Source: Musa acuminata AAA Group (taxonomy: Eukaryota; Streptophyta; Magnoliopsida; Zingiberales; Musaceae). Taken from it: DNA of 64,000 nt. The stretch spans positions 34,098,001-34,162,000 of the forward strand of contig NC_088342.1 of NCBI RefSeq assembly GCF_036884655.1, read 5' to 3'. Shown piece after piece: positions 21,770-32,542 of the stretch. The notes under the pieces were generated by a model that saw only the letters and a program-made list of their open reading frames with translations, was not told the origin of the DNA and searched no databases. Each line of letters starts with the position of its first letter. Within the stretch, counting starts at the first letter, position 1. A program made the translations under genes and the position numbers.

Positions 21770-22777
21770 TCAAGTAATTTCAAAATAAACCAAAGGCATT
21801 ACCTCAACATTGTATGCTGTTAAGGCGTAGTTTGCCGCCTCGCTTTTGTTGATTTTTTCTTCGTCTTCGGAGGAGCTCGATTCATCCCAATTTTTGTTCT
21901 TCTTCTTGCGTTTAAAGCAAGTAGTTCCATTCTTTTTGCTTTTTAATTTTCGTTTCATTTGTAGTTTAAGTTCACCATCACTTGAGCTTATGCTCGAGTG
22001 GTCTTCAAATGTTCTATGTCCCAAATCCTTCCTGTTCTTTGGAAGGTTGTTTTGTTCATCATTGTCCTCATCACTTGAGTCATCGCTCAAGTGGCATTCA
22101 TTTGTCCAGAGTTCCAAATCCTTCCTATTCTTTGGAAGGTGATTGTATTCAACATGTTCATCATGTGCATTGTGCACCATTTCGTATGTCATTAACGAAC
22201 CAATTAGTTCTTTAAGTGGTAAGTTGTTTAGGTTTTTAGCTTCTTGTATTGCAGTTACTTTTGAATCCCACTTCTTAGAAAGAGAACGCAAAATCTTGTT
22301 CACAAGTTCAGAATTAAAAAAACATTTGCCAAGAGCTCTTAAACCATTGACGACATCCGTAAAACGGGTGTACATGTCAACAATGGTTTCGCTTGGCTTC
22401 ATTTGAAAAAGCTCGAAATCATGCAGTAAAATATTAACTTTCGAGTCTTTGACTCTACTAGTTCCTTCATGCGTGATTTCAAGAGTGCGCCAAATATCGA
22501 AAGCCGTTTCGCACAAAGAAACCCGATTGAACTCATTTTTGTCCAAAGCGCAAAATAAGGCATTCATAGCCTTTGCGTTTAAAGAAAAATACTTCTTCTC
22601 CAAATCCGACCATTCGTTCATCGGTTTGGAGGGAAGTTGAAAACCGTTTTCAACAATATTCCATAAATCCAGATTCAGCGAAATCAAGAAAACTCTCATT
22701 CGAGTTTTCCAATAAGTGTAGTCCAATCCGTTAAAGAACGGTGGACGAACAACCGATAAGCCCTCTTAAAGAGCCAT
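21770..22777 (-). pseudogene. Sirevirus C gag, stop at codon 4, altered zinc knuckle
   Basis: The family start ATG is at 22777-22775, but codon 4 is TAA (22768-22766). From there the frame is open for about 330 codons to 21770. The UBN2-type domain is well kept (DYTYWKTRMRVFLISLNLDL, LEITHEGTSRVK, SKKWDSKVTAIQEA). An acidic Ser-rich region is partly duplicated (LPKNRKDLELW and LPKNRKDLGHR). The knuckle is reduced to TTCFKRKKKNKNWDES: the second Cys is Arg and the His and third Cys are absent. D has the same truncation, so it is a family trait. It ends VYFEIT. A downstream Met could restart translation near residue 18. Confidence 0.9.
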
Positions 22778-22813
22778 TTCTCTCGGGTGTAAATCCGAAA
22801 TGAGAAATACCCC

Positions 22814-22825
22814 GCTCTGATACCA
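22814..22825 (-). other. Primer binding site of Sirevirus C
   Basis: Minus strand TGGTATCAGAGC, a perfect initiator tRNA-Met complement. Confidence 0.92.
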
Positions 22826-22952
22826 ATTGTTAGGATCGAGAGCACTAAGAGGGGGGGGTGAATTAATGCAGCGGAAATTTTACAGCGATTAAAACTAAAA
22901 GCTGCGTTCGTTCGATAGAAACTATTATGATGCAAAAGCTGATTCAAAGTTT

Positions 22953-23190
22953 GTATCTAAGTGCAGTTTGCGTCTAAGCGCAGATTGCGTCTAAGCGCAG
23001 TTTGCGTCTAAACACAGTTTGCGTCTAAACATAGTTTGCGTCTAAGCGCAGTTTGCGTTTAAACACAGTTTGCGTCTAAGCGCAGTTTACGTCTAAACGC
23101 AATTTACGTCTAAACGCAGTTTGCGTCTAAGCGTAGTTTACGTCTAAACGCAGTTTGCGTCTAAACGCAGTTTGCGTCTAAACGTAGATG
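22953..23190. repeat. 17 bp tandem array in 5' LTR C
   Basis: Same unit as 16741-16990, about thirteen copies. Confidence 0.9.
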
Positions 23191-23925
23191 ACAGTTTGCA
23201 GTTCTAAACGAAATCAAGACGTAAACGTAAACTGCACAGAACCTTGTTCGTAAAAGCACAGAAGACAGTTTGCAGTTGTAAATGAAATCAAGACGTAAAC
23301 GTAAACTGCACAGAGCCTTGTCCGAAAAAAAAGCGCAGAAGACAGTTTGCAGTTGTAAGTGAAATCAAGACGTAAACGTAAACTGCACAGAACTCATTCG
23401 TAAAAGCGCAGAGAGATAGTTTGCAGTTTGTAGATGGAATCAAGACGTAAACGTAAACTGCACAGAATTCGTTCGTAAAAGCGCAGAGAGCAGTTTGCAG
23501 TTTGTAAATGGAATTAAGACGTGAACGTAAACTGCACAGAACTCGTTCGTAAAAGCACAGAGAGCAGTAGCTATGTAGGAGGTTTGCAGTAATGATAAAG
23601 TGCTCAAAATAAACGCAAACCAGAGATTTAGAGTGGTTCGGTCAGTCTTGACCTACTCCACTTTTGGCTTCCTCCACCGATGAGGTTACCGACATCAACT
23701 AGAGGCCTTCATTCAATAGGCGAAGGCCAACTACCCTCTTACAGATTCACTCCTTTCGACGGGCTTAGGAGACAACCCTTACAGATGTTTTCTCTCCTCT
23801 CTTTACAACTCAAACTTGAAGAACAGAAGGAGGAGGAAAAACTAGCAGTTTTGAGCTCTAAGAACCACTGAAAAGATCAAGATTTCGGGTAAGTTCTTGC
23901 TCTTTTCAGTGCTGAATGGGTGGGG

Positions 23926-23933
23926 TATTTATA
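23926..23933 (-). promoter_or_regulatory. TATA box in 5' LTR C
   Basis: TATAAATA on the minus strand; this LTR would drive transcription of C. Confidence 0.72.
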
Positions 23934-25084
23934 GGCCCCAACCCAATTCAAATTTGGAGCTCAAAACGATCAAATCCCGGAATTCCGGGATCAGGCGGTT
24001 GCACCTCTTGATTGGGGAGGTTGCACCGCCTGGCAGAGCTCGAAGACCGAGCTCAGGCGGTGCCACCTCTCTGCCAGGGAGGTTGCACCGCCCAGTCTTG
24101 CTCGAAGACTGAGCTCAGGCGGTGCCACCTCTCTGTCAGGGAGGTTGCACCGCCCAGTCTAGCTGGGAGGCTTAGCCCAGGCGGTGCCACCTCCTGGCCT
24201 GGGCGGTTGCACCTCCTGGTGCAATTCCAGATCACTGGTTGGGCTCCAAACTTGGCCCAAACCAGTCCGAATTCGGGCCCAATTGGCCCAAGATTAAGTT
24301 AATGGGATCACCTCCCATTTTCCAACTTAATCAACGTGCTAACTACGATTAGATCTAAGACAATTTCTGCAGCTTTGCTTCGGTGCGTCAATCGCTTCTT
24401 CCGGCGAGTTTCCGGCGAACTTCCGTCGATCATCCGATGAACCCTCGGTGATGCTCCTGCGGACTTCCGGAAAACTCCTGGACTTTGCGACGATCCACTT
24501 GGCAAGTTCCGACGAGCTTCGCTTGGCAAGCTTCTGGACTTCTCGGATCTGTTCTCGCAGAACCTCCGACGATCGTCCGAACTTCCGTCGAACTCTCGAA
24601 CTCCCAATGTGATCATGAACTTGACTCCGGCGCAACTCCTGCTGCTTGTCTTTCTTTCATCGTAGTTAATCCTGCACACACAAAAACAAAAACTTCGATC
24701 GAGACAATTAATCCTAAGCAATTAATCAAGTTGTCCGGCATGTCATTGGTCCCTCGATGCTTCGTCCGATTCTTCGGCGCATCGTCCTTTCCTGTAGCCT
24801 ATTGCCCAATCGGCCAGTTGACTCCGCAACTCCGATATCCTTGGCACAATACCCGCTCTTCTTGGCCCGATGCCCGAGTCCACGACCCGAAGCCTTCTGT
24901 CGATACGTCGACCGATCCACCGGCCCGACGTCCAATCTTCTGACATGTTCTTCCGGCACAACATGATGTTCCTGCTTTAATTGTCTCATCCTGATCGAAG
25001 CACTCTGCGTCACTCAAAACGCAGATTAAATCATAAACATATATCAAGGAGGTTCATCATCAAAATACGAGATTCAACAAAAAG

Positions 25085-26273
25085 TGTTTTCTTGAATGGT
25101 TTTATTTCCGAAGAAGTATATGTCAAACAACCTCCCGGATTTGAAAATTCTCTTCTTCCTAATCATGTATTCAAATTGACTAAAGCTCTCTAAGGCTTGA
25201 AACAAGCTCCTAGAGCTTGGTATGAAAGGCTTAGTTCCTTTCTTATTTTAAATAATTTTACCAAAGGCAAGGTTGATACTACATTGTTTATTAAACATTT
25301 TGAAAATAATTTTCTTATTGTGCAAATTTATGTTGACGATATTATTTTTGGCTCTTCGGATGAATCACTATGTGAATCATTTGCCAAATGTATGAGTCAT
25401 GAATTTGAAATGAGTTTAATGGGTGAATTAACTTTCTTTTTAGGATTATAAATCAAACAACTTAGTGATAGTATATTTCTTAACCAATCCAAATATACAT
25501 TAGAATTGTTAAAACGATTTAACATGGATAATTCAAAAGCAATAAACACCCCTATGAGTACTGCGACTAAGTTAGATATGGATGAAAATAGTGAAAATTT
25601 CGATCAAAAAACATATAGGGGAATGATAGGTAGTCTACTCTACCTCAACGCGACTAGACCAGATATTATATTTAGTGTAGGACTTTGCTCTAGGTTTCAA
25701 TCTAATCCTAAATTATATCATCTTAAGAGTGTTAAAAGAATATTTAGGTATCTTAAAGGAACTCCAAATTTAGGATTGTGGTATCCAAAATCTGGAAAAT
25801 TCGATCTAATAGCTTATGCAGATGCCGATTTTGGCGGATGCAGGATAGATAGAAAAAGTACATCCAGAACATGCCAATTTTTAGGACATGCACTTGTTTC
25901 TTGGACTTCCAAGAAACAAAATTCAGTTGCACTATCTACGGCGGAAGCCGAATACATTGCTGCAAGTGCATGTTGTGCACAAGTTATTTGGATGAAAAAT
26001 ACATTAGAAGACTATGGAATTCACTTTAAAAACATTCCCATAAAATGTGATAATACTAGTGCCATATGTCTTACTAAAAATCCAATTCAGCACTCTAGAA
26101 CTAAGCACATCGACGTTAGGCATCATTTCATACGCGATCATGTCCTTAACAATGATGTTGTTCTAGAATTCATTGACACAAAGCATCAATTAGCAGATAT
26201 ATTTACAAAAGCTTTGAACGAAGACCAATTTGAATTCATTAGAAGGGAATTAGGTATGTTAAATTGTCCCTAA
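25085..26273 (+). pseudogene. Sirevirus B pol, 3' part (RT and RNase H)
   Basis: RT resumes after the C insertion with [20 protein letters not shown], then [17 protein letters not shown], and keeps the catalytic YVDD ([10 protein letters not shown], about 25330). RNase H has the expected acidic residues: Asp in YADADFGG (about 25820), Glu in STAEAEYIAAS (about 25945) and Asp in CDNTSAICLTK (about 26050). Stops at 25191-25193 and 25449-25451 interrupt it. The final open stretch 25506-26273 ends FIRRELGMLNCP, which matches the end of J pol. Confidence 0.92.
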
Positions 26274-27205
26274 AAATAAACTTGTTTGAATGGATTTTCT
26301 GTAAAGTTTTTCATCCTCTCTCTGTTCCTCGATGAATCTGATCCTTCTCTTTTGATTCTAAATGACATGTTAAATTATCTTATCCTATCTTGAGTCAAAC
26401 ACCGCTCCCATCTGATCAAGATTAATGATTTTATGATATTTTATGAATCTCGAAATTGATTTTGATGGCTTGATTATGAGTTTCAAGTTGACGATGTAAA
26501 TTTAAATGAGTTTGTATTATGATCTTGACTTATTGGAGTTACTACTTGATATTTTTTAATCATAATCTCTTCCTTGCACACCTACAATTTGTGTTATTTA
26601 TAGAAAGAAGAGATTTGATAAAATGGATGAATGCTGAATTTTCCTTTAGGTGAACTCTGCGTAAATATTTTAGCATACTTAATTTTGGATGATGGATTTT
26701 CGTATGATCAATGCTGAATTCCTGATATTATAATCACAAGTTATATTCTTCAAGTCTCATTCCCTTTTTGTTGATGACAAAGGGGGAGAAAAGTGATGAC
26801 TTGTACCATTTTGATAGCATGACTTATATGAATTTCAAAAGCATATGTGATATGAATGTCTTATATGCCTTGCAAAATCCTTGAGAATATCACAAGATTG
26901 ATTGATCATATTGAAAGCTTGCCTTACATTTATATCATGAAATTCATGTTGAAAATCTTTATCTCCTATCGTAGTAAAAATTGTCTCTTATCATTCTACT
27001 TGAAAATGATTTTCATCGAAGTTTTGTATTTACTATTGCTTAATGAGAATAACGATAAGTTCTACGGTTAGAACTTATCGATTTATGCTTGAATTCTATG
27101 GATGCAATTCAAGTGTTTTCATCTTCTCATAATATGGCATATAGATAGGGGGAGTTATGTTTAACTCCGTCATCAATTGATTGTTATCATCAAAAAAGGG
27201 GAGAT
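26274..27205 (+). other. 3' non-coding region and polypurine tract of Sirevirus B
   Basis: No extra ORF is present. A PPT-like cassette GATGACAAAGGGGGAGAA lies at 26774-26792 and the PPT proper (AAAAAAGGGGAGA) at 27192-27204, one base before the LTR. The last ~450 bp align with 38980-39409 of J. Confidence 0.85.
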
Positions 27206-28417
27206 TGTTGAATCTCGGATTTTGATGATAAAATCAATTGATGGGTTAATTGATCTAATCCATATTATTGAGTTAAGTGTGCAGGATTAACTATGATAAC
27301 CAGAAAACACAAAGCAAGAATACCGGAGTCAAGATCGATGGACGTTTAAGAGTCCGAAGAATCGTCGGAGATGCTGCCGGAACCAACCGAGAAGAAATCG
27401 GGAACCTATCGGAATTTTTGGAAGTTCGCCGAAGAGATTGTCGGAGGTTCACGGAGATCACTGAGAAGGCTCGGCTACTCGTTAAAGTCATCACAAGATC
27501 GGGAGCTTGCAGGGAGTCCGTCGGAAGAAGTTCGTCGGAAAGCTCGCCGGAACAAGACTCGACGTTCACGATTGAAAACTTGCTTAGGATGTTTTTTTTT
27601 TGTTATGTAGTTCACTTGTAATTAGGATTAGGATTAAGAGATAATCCTATATCCTGGTTAGGGGCCAACTAGGCCCAAAGTTAGATTTGGTTTGGGCTAA
27701 AATTAAGCCAAACCAGTGAATCGGAGAGCCAAGCGGTGGCACCGCCTGGCTGGGCGGTGGCACCGCCCAGCACCCGAGAGCCGGGAGGTGACACCTCTTG
27801 GGCTGGGTGGTTGCACCGTCCAGCACCCGAGCGCTGGGCGGTGGCACCGCTAACATCGGGAACATAAGAGAATTCAAATTTTTGGAGCCCAAATTTGAAT
27901 CCTCTTGAGGCCTATAAATACCCCTCAAGTCTCAGTTGAGAATATAACTTTTTGAGCAACAAGTGATTGGGAGAAAAGTCTTAGAAGAGTCTTTGCCTTT
28001 CTTGTTTTCAATTTGCTAGTGTTCACCTCCTTCTTTCTTGCTGAAAATCTGTAAGAGAGTGAACCGCTTGTAAAAGTTGTAAGAGGGGTATTTACCCTTC
28101 CCTTTCAAGAGATTTGCTAGAGGAAGGTGGGAGCCTCATCGAAGAGGGGCCTCGCAAGTGGATGTAGGTCACTTGACCGAACCGCTTTAAAAACGGCGTA
28201 ATCTCTGGTTTGCATTTCATTACTGCTATTTACATTACTGCAAACCCTCTTACTTGCTTTATTTCCTCATTACATTTACTGCACAACTTTGCGAATACGC
28301 TTTCAAGTTAAGCATTTTCGATTCTGATTTTTATCGTACGAAAGATTTGTCGAAACCAACGTTTTAAGCCGCTGCACTAATTCACCCCCCCCTCTTAGTG
28401 CCGCTCCGATCCTAACA
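27206..28417 (+). repeat. 3' LTR of Sirevirus B (1.21 kb)
   Basis: TGTTGAATCTCG to GATCCTAACA. Palindrome array at 27731-27852 is longer than in the 5' LTR (13085-13145), which accounts for most of the 60 bp length difference. TATA at 27913-27920. Confidence 0.92.
27913..27920 (+). promoter_or_regulatory. TATA box in 3' LTR B
   Basis: TATAAATA after GAGGCC. Confidence 0.68.
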
Positions 28418-30775
28418 ATGTGCCCTCTACCTTTCAGAGTTTTATGAATGATATATTTCAGGCTCATCTCCGTAAGTTTCTTCTAGTTTTCTTTGATGAT
28501 ATTTTGATATATAGTCCTTCCCTAGAGAGTCATTTATTACATTTATGAATTGTCTTTAATATTCTTCATGAGCATGGTCTTTTTGTCAAGAAATCCAAGT
28601 GTAATTTTGGGCAACCAGAGGTTGAGTATCTCGACCATATCATCTCTCAAAAGGGTGTTACAGTTGATCCTTCAAAAATCCAAGTGATGAAAGACTAGCC
28701 AATTCCAATGTCAATCAAAGCTTTAAAGGGGTTCTTGGGACTAACAGGCTATTACCAAAAGTTTATAAAGAATTATGACAAAATCAGTGCCTCCTTGACA
28801 TCATTTCTGAAGAAAGATGCATTCAAATGGTCAGAAGAGGCAACTCAGGCATTTAATTTCTTAAAAATTGTAATGACTACTACACTAGTACTTGCTCTAC
28901 CCGATTTTAATAAGTTGTTTGTGATTGAATCTGATGCTTCTGGAGCCAATATAGGGGCTATATTAATGCAGGAAGGCCGGCCTATCGCTGACACTAGTAA
29001 AGCTCTTTCCCCTTCCCATCCAAGTTTATTTATTTATGACAAGGAGATGCTAGACATTATATAAGCAATCACAAAATGGAGACCCTACCTAATTGGCCGA
29101 CGGTTTCAAATACGTACTGATCACAAAAGTCTCAAATATTTTCTGGAGCAAAAGATTTCTTCTTTAGAGCAGTAGAAATGGGTCACAAAGCTACTAAGAT
29201 TTGATTATGAGATCATTTATGAAAAAGGGAGCGAGAATCTAATTGTTGATGCACTCTCACGCCTACCAGAACAAGTTGAACTAATCGCTATTTCTATTCA
29301 TATTTGTTAGGCTTTGAAAGTTATCAGAAGGGAATGGTCAGATGATCCTAAGATCCAAAATATCATAAAAAAACTAGAAGAAGCTCCAGGTTCTATCCCA
29401 AATTATAGTTGGGATTTGGTGGACTTGTGCTATAAAGGTCGAATAGTTGTAGCACCACATTCTTTTTGTTGGGAGATAATTCTGACGAAGTTCCAATCAT
29501 CACCAATTGCTAGTCATTTTGGATTTCTCCGCACTTATAAGCTGAGTCCGACAACTTATTTACTGGAAAGGCATAAAACATTTTATCAAGAAATTTGTTG
29601 CTGAATGTAATGTTTGTTAGTGCCACAAAAGTGAGACAGTAGCCACCCTAGGTTTGCAATAGCCCCTCCCTATTCCTGAAGCTACTTAGACCGACATATC
29701 TATGGATTTCATTGACGGACTCCCACAATCTTAACGAAAAAGTACTATATTTGTAGTTATGGATAGACTTACAAAGTATGCTCATTTCTGTGCTTTACTA
29801 CATCCTTATACTACTGCAAGTGTTGCTTGTATTTTTGTGGAAAACATAGCTAAATTGCATAGGAGTCCCTATTCCATTGTTAGTGACAGAGACAAGGTTT
29901 TTATCAGCTCCTTTTAGACAGAGCTTTTTCGTTTGTAGGGTACTTAGCTGAATATGAGCACTACTTATCATCCACGAACAGATGGGCAAACTGAAGTGGT
30001 AAACAGGTGCCTAGAAAATTGCCTCAGATGCTTTACTAGTGATAAGCCGAAGGAATGGATTAAATGGCTTCCCTAGACCAAGTGGTGGTATAATACCTCT
30101 TACCATTCTTCCATTAAAATAACTCTCTTTGAAGCAGTTTATGGTCAACCCCCACCTACAATTACAAAATATATACTTGGTTCTTCTAAAGTTGATCAAG
30201 TGGACAAGGAATTGATGGATAGAAATAAGATTATTTAGCTTTTAAAGGATAACCTCACAGCCACACAAGCAAGAATGAAACAACAAGCTGACAAACACCA
30301 AAGTGAACGAGAATTTATCGTGGGTGATTGTGTTTTCCTTCATCTTCAACCCTACAAGCAAACTTCCAAAAAGGTCCAATCTTCCATGAAGCTGTCTCCA
30401 TGATTTTTTTGGGCCTTATAAGGTATTATAACGTATTGGACCAGTTGCCTACTATTTGGATTTGCTTGCTATCTCTAAAATACATCCAGTTTTTCATGTT
30501 TCAGACCTTAAGAGGAAGTTGGGTGAAGATGAGATAGTGCAACGCCATTTGCCGAACACCTCTACTATTGGGGAAGTTCAAGCTCAACCACAAGCCATAC
30601 TTGATTGATGACTTGTAATATACTATAGACATCCTGTGACTGAAGTGCTAGTGCAATGGGCCAACTTACTAAAGGAAGAAGCCACTTGGGAGTTCTATAG
30701 AGTGCTAAAAGAGAAGTTTCCATAATTTGATGTTGCTCAGCCTTAAGGACAATGCTAAATTAAAGGAGGAGGAAT
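28418..30775 (+). pseudogene. H RT, RNase H, integrase and C-terminal domain, degraded
   Basis: RT resumes at [14 protein letters not shown] and keeps the catalytic FFDD ([12 protein letters not shown], about 28490-28525). The thumb and connection follow (FLGLTGYYQKFIKNYDKIS, 28708 on), then RNase H with Asp in FVIESDASGANIGAILMQ, and SENLIVDALSRLP. Integrase shows a CHKSETV remnant (about 29620), Asp in MDFIDGLP, Asp in VSDRDKVF and Glu in [14 protein letters not shown] (about 29990). A chromo-like end (TEVLVQWANLLKEEATWEFY) lies about 30640-30705. Many stops (for example near 28698, 29063, 29175, 29310) show it is dead. Confidence 0.88.
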
Positions 30776-31049
30776 TGTTAGGATCCTTTTATTTTTTAAG
30801 CTTTTAAATAATATTTATTCAGTCTGTTTAGTTCAGTTAGAGTCGAAACTCTATAAATAGGGATATAACTATTTCTTTTGGGCAATCAATGAAATATCAT
30901 TCAGTCTTTTGACAAACCCTAGGAGGCCGATCCCCTCAAAGTGATCAAGGAGGCCGATCCCCTCGAAGTGATTAAGGAGACTGATCCCCTCGAAGTGATC
31001 ATTCCCTTTTCTCCCCTTTCTTCCATGATAAAACCCTAGGGTCTTATCA
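30776..31049 (+). repeat. 3' LTR of gypsy H (about 274 bp)
   Basis: Starts TGTTAGGATCC right after a purine-rich AAAGGAGGAGGAAT and ends near GTCTTATCA. TATA box at 30852-30859. Three 27 bp tandem repeats (AGGAGGCCGATCCCCTCAAA...) fill 30921-31001. The right end is placed by TG...CA and by the resumption of gypsy G coding sequence at about 31053. Confidence 0.75.
30852..30859 (+). promoter_or_regulatory. TATA box in 3' LTR H
   Basis: TATAAATA, 76 bp into the LTR. Confidence 0.6.
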
Positions 31050-31247
31050 TTATTGCTTGGGGATCACTATACAGTCCATCTTTGATCTTGGAAAGGAAGT
31101 TGGAGTGCAACTGACTTGCTTGACCTTTGCCCTCCAACTGTATGGTATTCACTTGCTCCACTTTCCTGCTCAATGCATCGGCCACGACATTTGATTTTCC
31201 GGGCTTGTACTCTATTGCCATATCAAACTCAGCCAGGAAGTCCTACC
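31050..31247 (-). pseudogene. G RNase H, C-terminal part
   Basis: Reads DFLAEFDMAIEYKPGKSN then VVADALSRK, the standard end of a gypsy RNase H, then a linker ending SDPQA at the border with LTR H. A TAG just at the J insertion site (in the duplicated CTACC) breaks the frame. Confidence 0.85.
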
Positions 31248-32490
31248 TGTTGAATCACGGATTTTGATGATATAATCAATTGGTGGGTTAATTGATCTAA
31301 TCCATATTATTGAGTTAAGTGTGCAGGATTAACTACGATAACCAGAAAACATAAAGTAAGGATACCGGAGTCGAGCTCGATGGACGTTTAAGAGACCGAA
31401 GAATCACCGGAGATGCTGCCGGAACCAACCGAGAAGAAATCGGGAACGTGTCGGAAGTTCGCCGAAGAAATCGTCGGAGGCTCGCGGAGATCACCGAGAA
31501 GGCTCGGCTACTCGTTAAAGTCATCACAAAGATTGGGAGCTTGCAGGGAGTCCGTCGGAAGAAGTTCGTCGGAAAGCTCGCCGGAACAAGACTCGACGTT
31601 CGCGGTTAAAAAAAAAAAAAAAAAAAAAACTTGCTTAGGATGTTTTTTTTGTGTTATGTAGTTCACCTGTAATTAGGATTAGGATTAAGAGATAATCCTA
31701 TATCCTGGTTAGGGGCCAACTGGGCCCAAAGTCAGATTTGGTTTGGGCTAAAATTAAGCCAAACCAATGAATCGGAGAGCCAGGCGGTGGCATCGCCTGG
31801 CTGGGCGGTGAAACCACCCAGCACCCGAGTGCTGGGCGGTGACACCTCCTTGGCTGGGCGGTTGCACCATCCAGCACCCGAGCGTTGGGCGGTGGCACCG
31901 CTTGACTGGGCGGTGGCACCTCCAGCACCGGGAACCCTAAGAGAATTCAAATTTTGGAGCCCAAATTTGAATCCTCTTGAGGCCTATAAATACCCCTCAA
32001 ATCTCAGCTGAGATAACAACTTTTGAGAAGCATTTTTGATTGAGAGAAAAGTCTTAGAAAGTCTTAGCAAGTCTTGTTTTCAATTTGCTAGAGAGTTCTC
32101 CTCCTTCTTTCTTATTGAAAATTTGTAAGAGGTTGAACTGCTTGTAAAAGGTTGTAAGAGGGGTGTTTACCCTTCCATTTCAAGAGATTTGCTAGTGGAA
32201 GGTGGGAGCCTCATCGAATAGGGGCATCGCAAGTGGAGTAGGTCATTTGACCGAACCACTCTAAAAATCGGCGTAATCTCTGGTTTGCATTTTATTATTG
32301 TCATTTACATTACTGCAAATCTTCTTACTGCTTTAGTTCCTTATTACTCTTGCTGCGCAACTTTAAGAATATGCTTTCAAGTTAAACTTTTCAAGTTCCG
32401 TTCTTTTCATACGAAAGATCTTGTTAAAATCTTATTTTAATCCGCTGCACTAATTCACCCCCCCCTCTTAGTGCCGCTCCGATCCTAACA
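31248..32490 (+). repeat. 5' LTR of Sirevirus J (1.24 kb)
   Basis: TGTTGAATCACG to GATCCTAACA. CGGAAGTTCG-rich region about 31375-31600, pure A tract of about 24 at 31607-31630, palindrome array 31783-31925, TATA 31985-31992. Confidence 0.94.
31985..31992 (+). promoter_or_regulatory. TATA box in 5' LTR J
   Basis: TATAAATA after GAGGCC; would drive the genomic transcript. Confidence 0.72.
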
Positions 32491-32492
32491 AG

Positions 32493-32504
32493 TGGTATCA
32501 GAGT
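32493..32504 (+). other. Primer binding site of Sirevirus J
   Basis: TGGTATCAGAGT, two bases after the LTR. Confidence 0.9.
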
Positions 32505-32542
32505 GAGGTTATCTCTCATATTTGGTTTAATACCCAAGAGAG

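Larger units (their letters stand above)
16615..25079 (-). mobile_element. Sirevirus C, complete gag-only (non-autonomous) element
   Basis: LTRs at 16615-18883 and 22828-25079 are near-identical and flanked by AAAAG (16610-16614, 25080-25084). The 3.9 kb internal region has a primer site, gag (22777-21770) and a PPT, but no protease, integrase, RT or RNase H: 18898-21769 is AT-rich and non-coding. This fits the published class of terminal-repeat retrotransposons with a GAG domain (TR-GAG). It interrupts the RT of Sirevirus B. The low LTR divergence (three differences in one ~180 bp stretch I compared) suggests a recent insertion. Confidence 0.92.
22828..25079 (-). repeat. 5' LTR of Sirevirus C (2.25 kb)
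   Basis: Near-copy of 16615-18883 in the same order: extra block 25045-24683, palindrome array 24217-23994, TATA 23933-23926, ~75 bp repeats about 23580-23190 and 17 bp array about 23190-22953. It has fewer 17 bp units than the other LTR, which explains most of the length difference. Confidence 0.94.
12559..28417 (+). mobile_element. Sirevirus B, complete at both ends, split by Sirevirus C
   Basis: Two LTRs (12559-13710, 27206-28417) enclose gag and pol. The flanks carry ATGTGC at 12553-12558 and 28418-28423: a 6 bp match, or a 5 bp TSD plus one chance base. Removing C (16615-25079) leaves about 7.4 kb, close to J without its extra ORF. No extra ORF is present between pol and the 3' LTR. Confidence 0.92.
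12024..31049 (+). mobile_element. Gypsy H (Ty3/gypsy, chromovirus-like), split by Sirevirus B
   Basis: H coding DNA lies at 12024-12558 (end of protease, start of RT) and 28418-30775 (rest of RT, RNase H, integrase, C-terminus), followed by its 3' LTR (30776-31049). Its upstream part is left of K and outside the window. The two halves do not abut: roughly 80 codons of RT are missing between them, so a deletion preceded the insertion of B. Confidence 0.85.

Noticed and set aside
26856..27071. 71-codon frame in the 3' region of B
   Set aside because: It lies in the non-coding stretch upstream of the PPT; the matching region of J (39100-39300) has no such frame.
31036..31060. The last residues of the G RNase H frame (after SDPQA)
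   Set aside because: They are read from the end of LTR H, not from gypsy G.
32493..32504. Primer sites as tRNA genes
   Set aside because: Only the 12 bp complement of a tRNA 3' end is present. No cloverleaf-forming sequence was seen near any of them.
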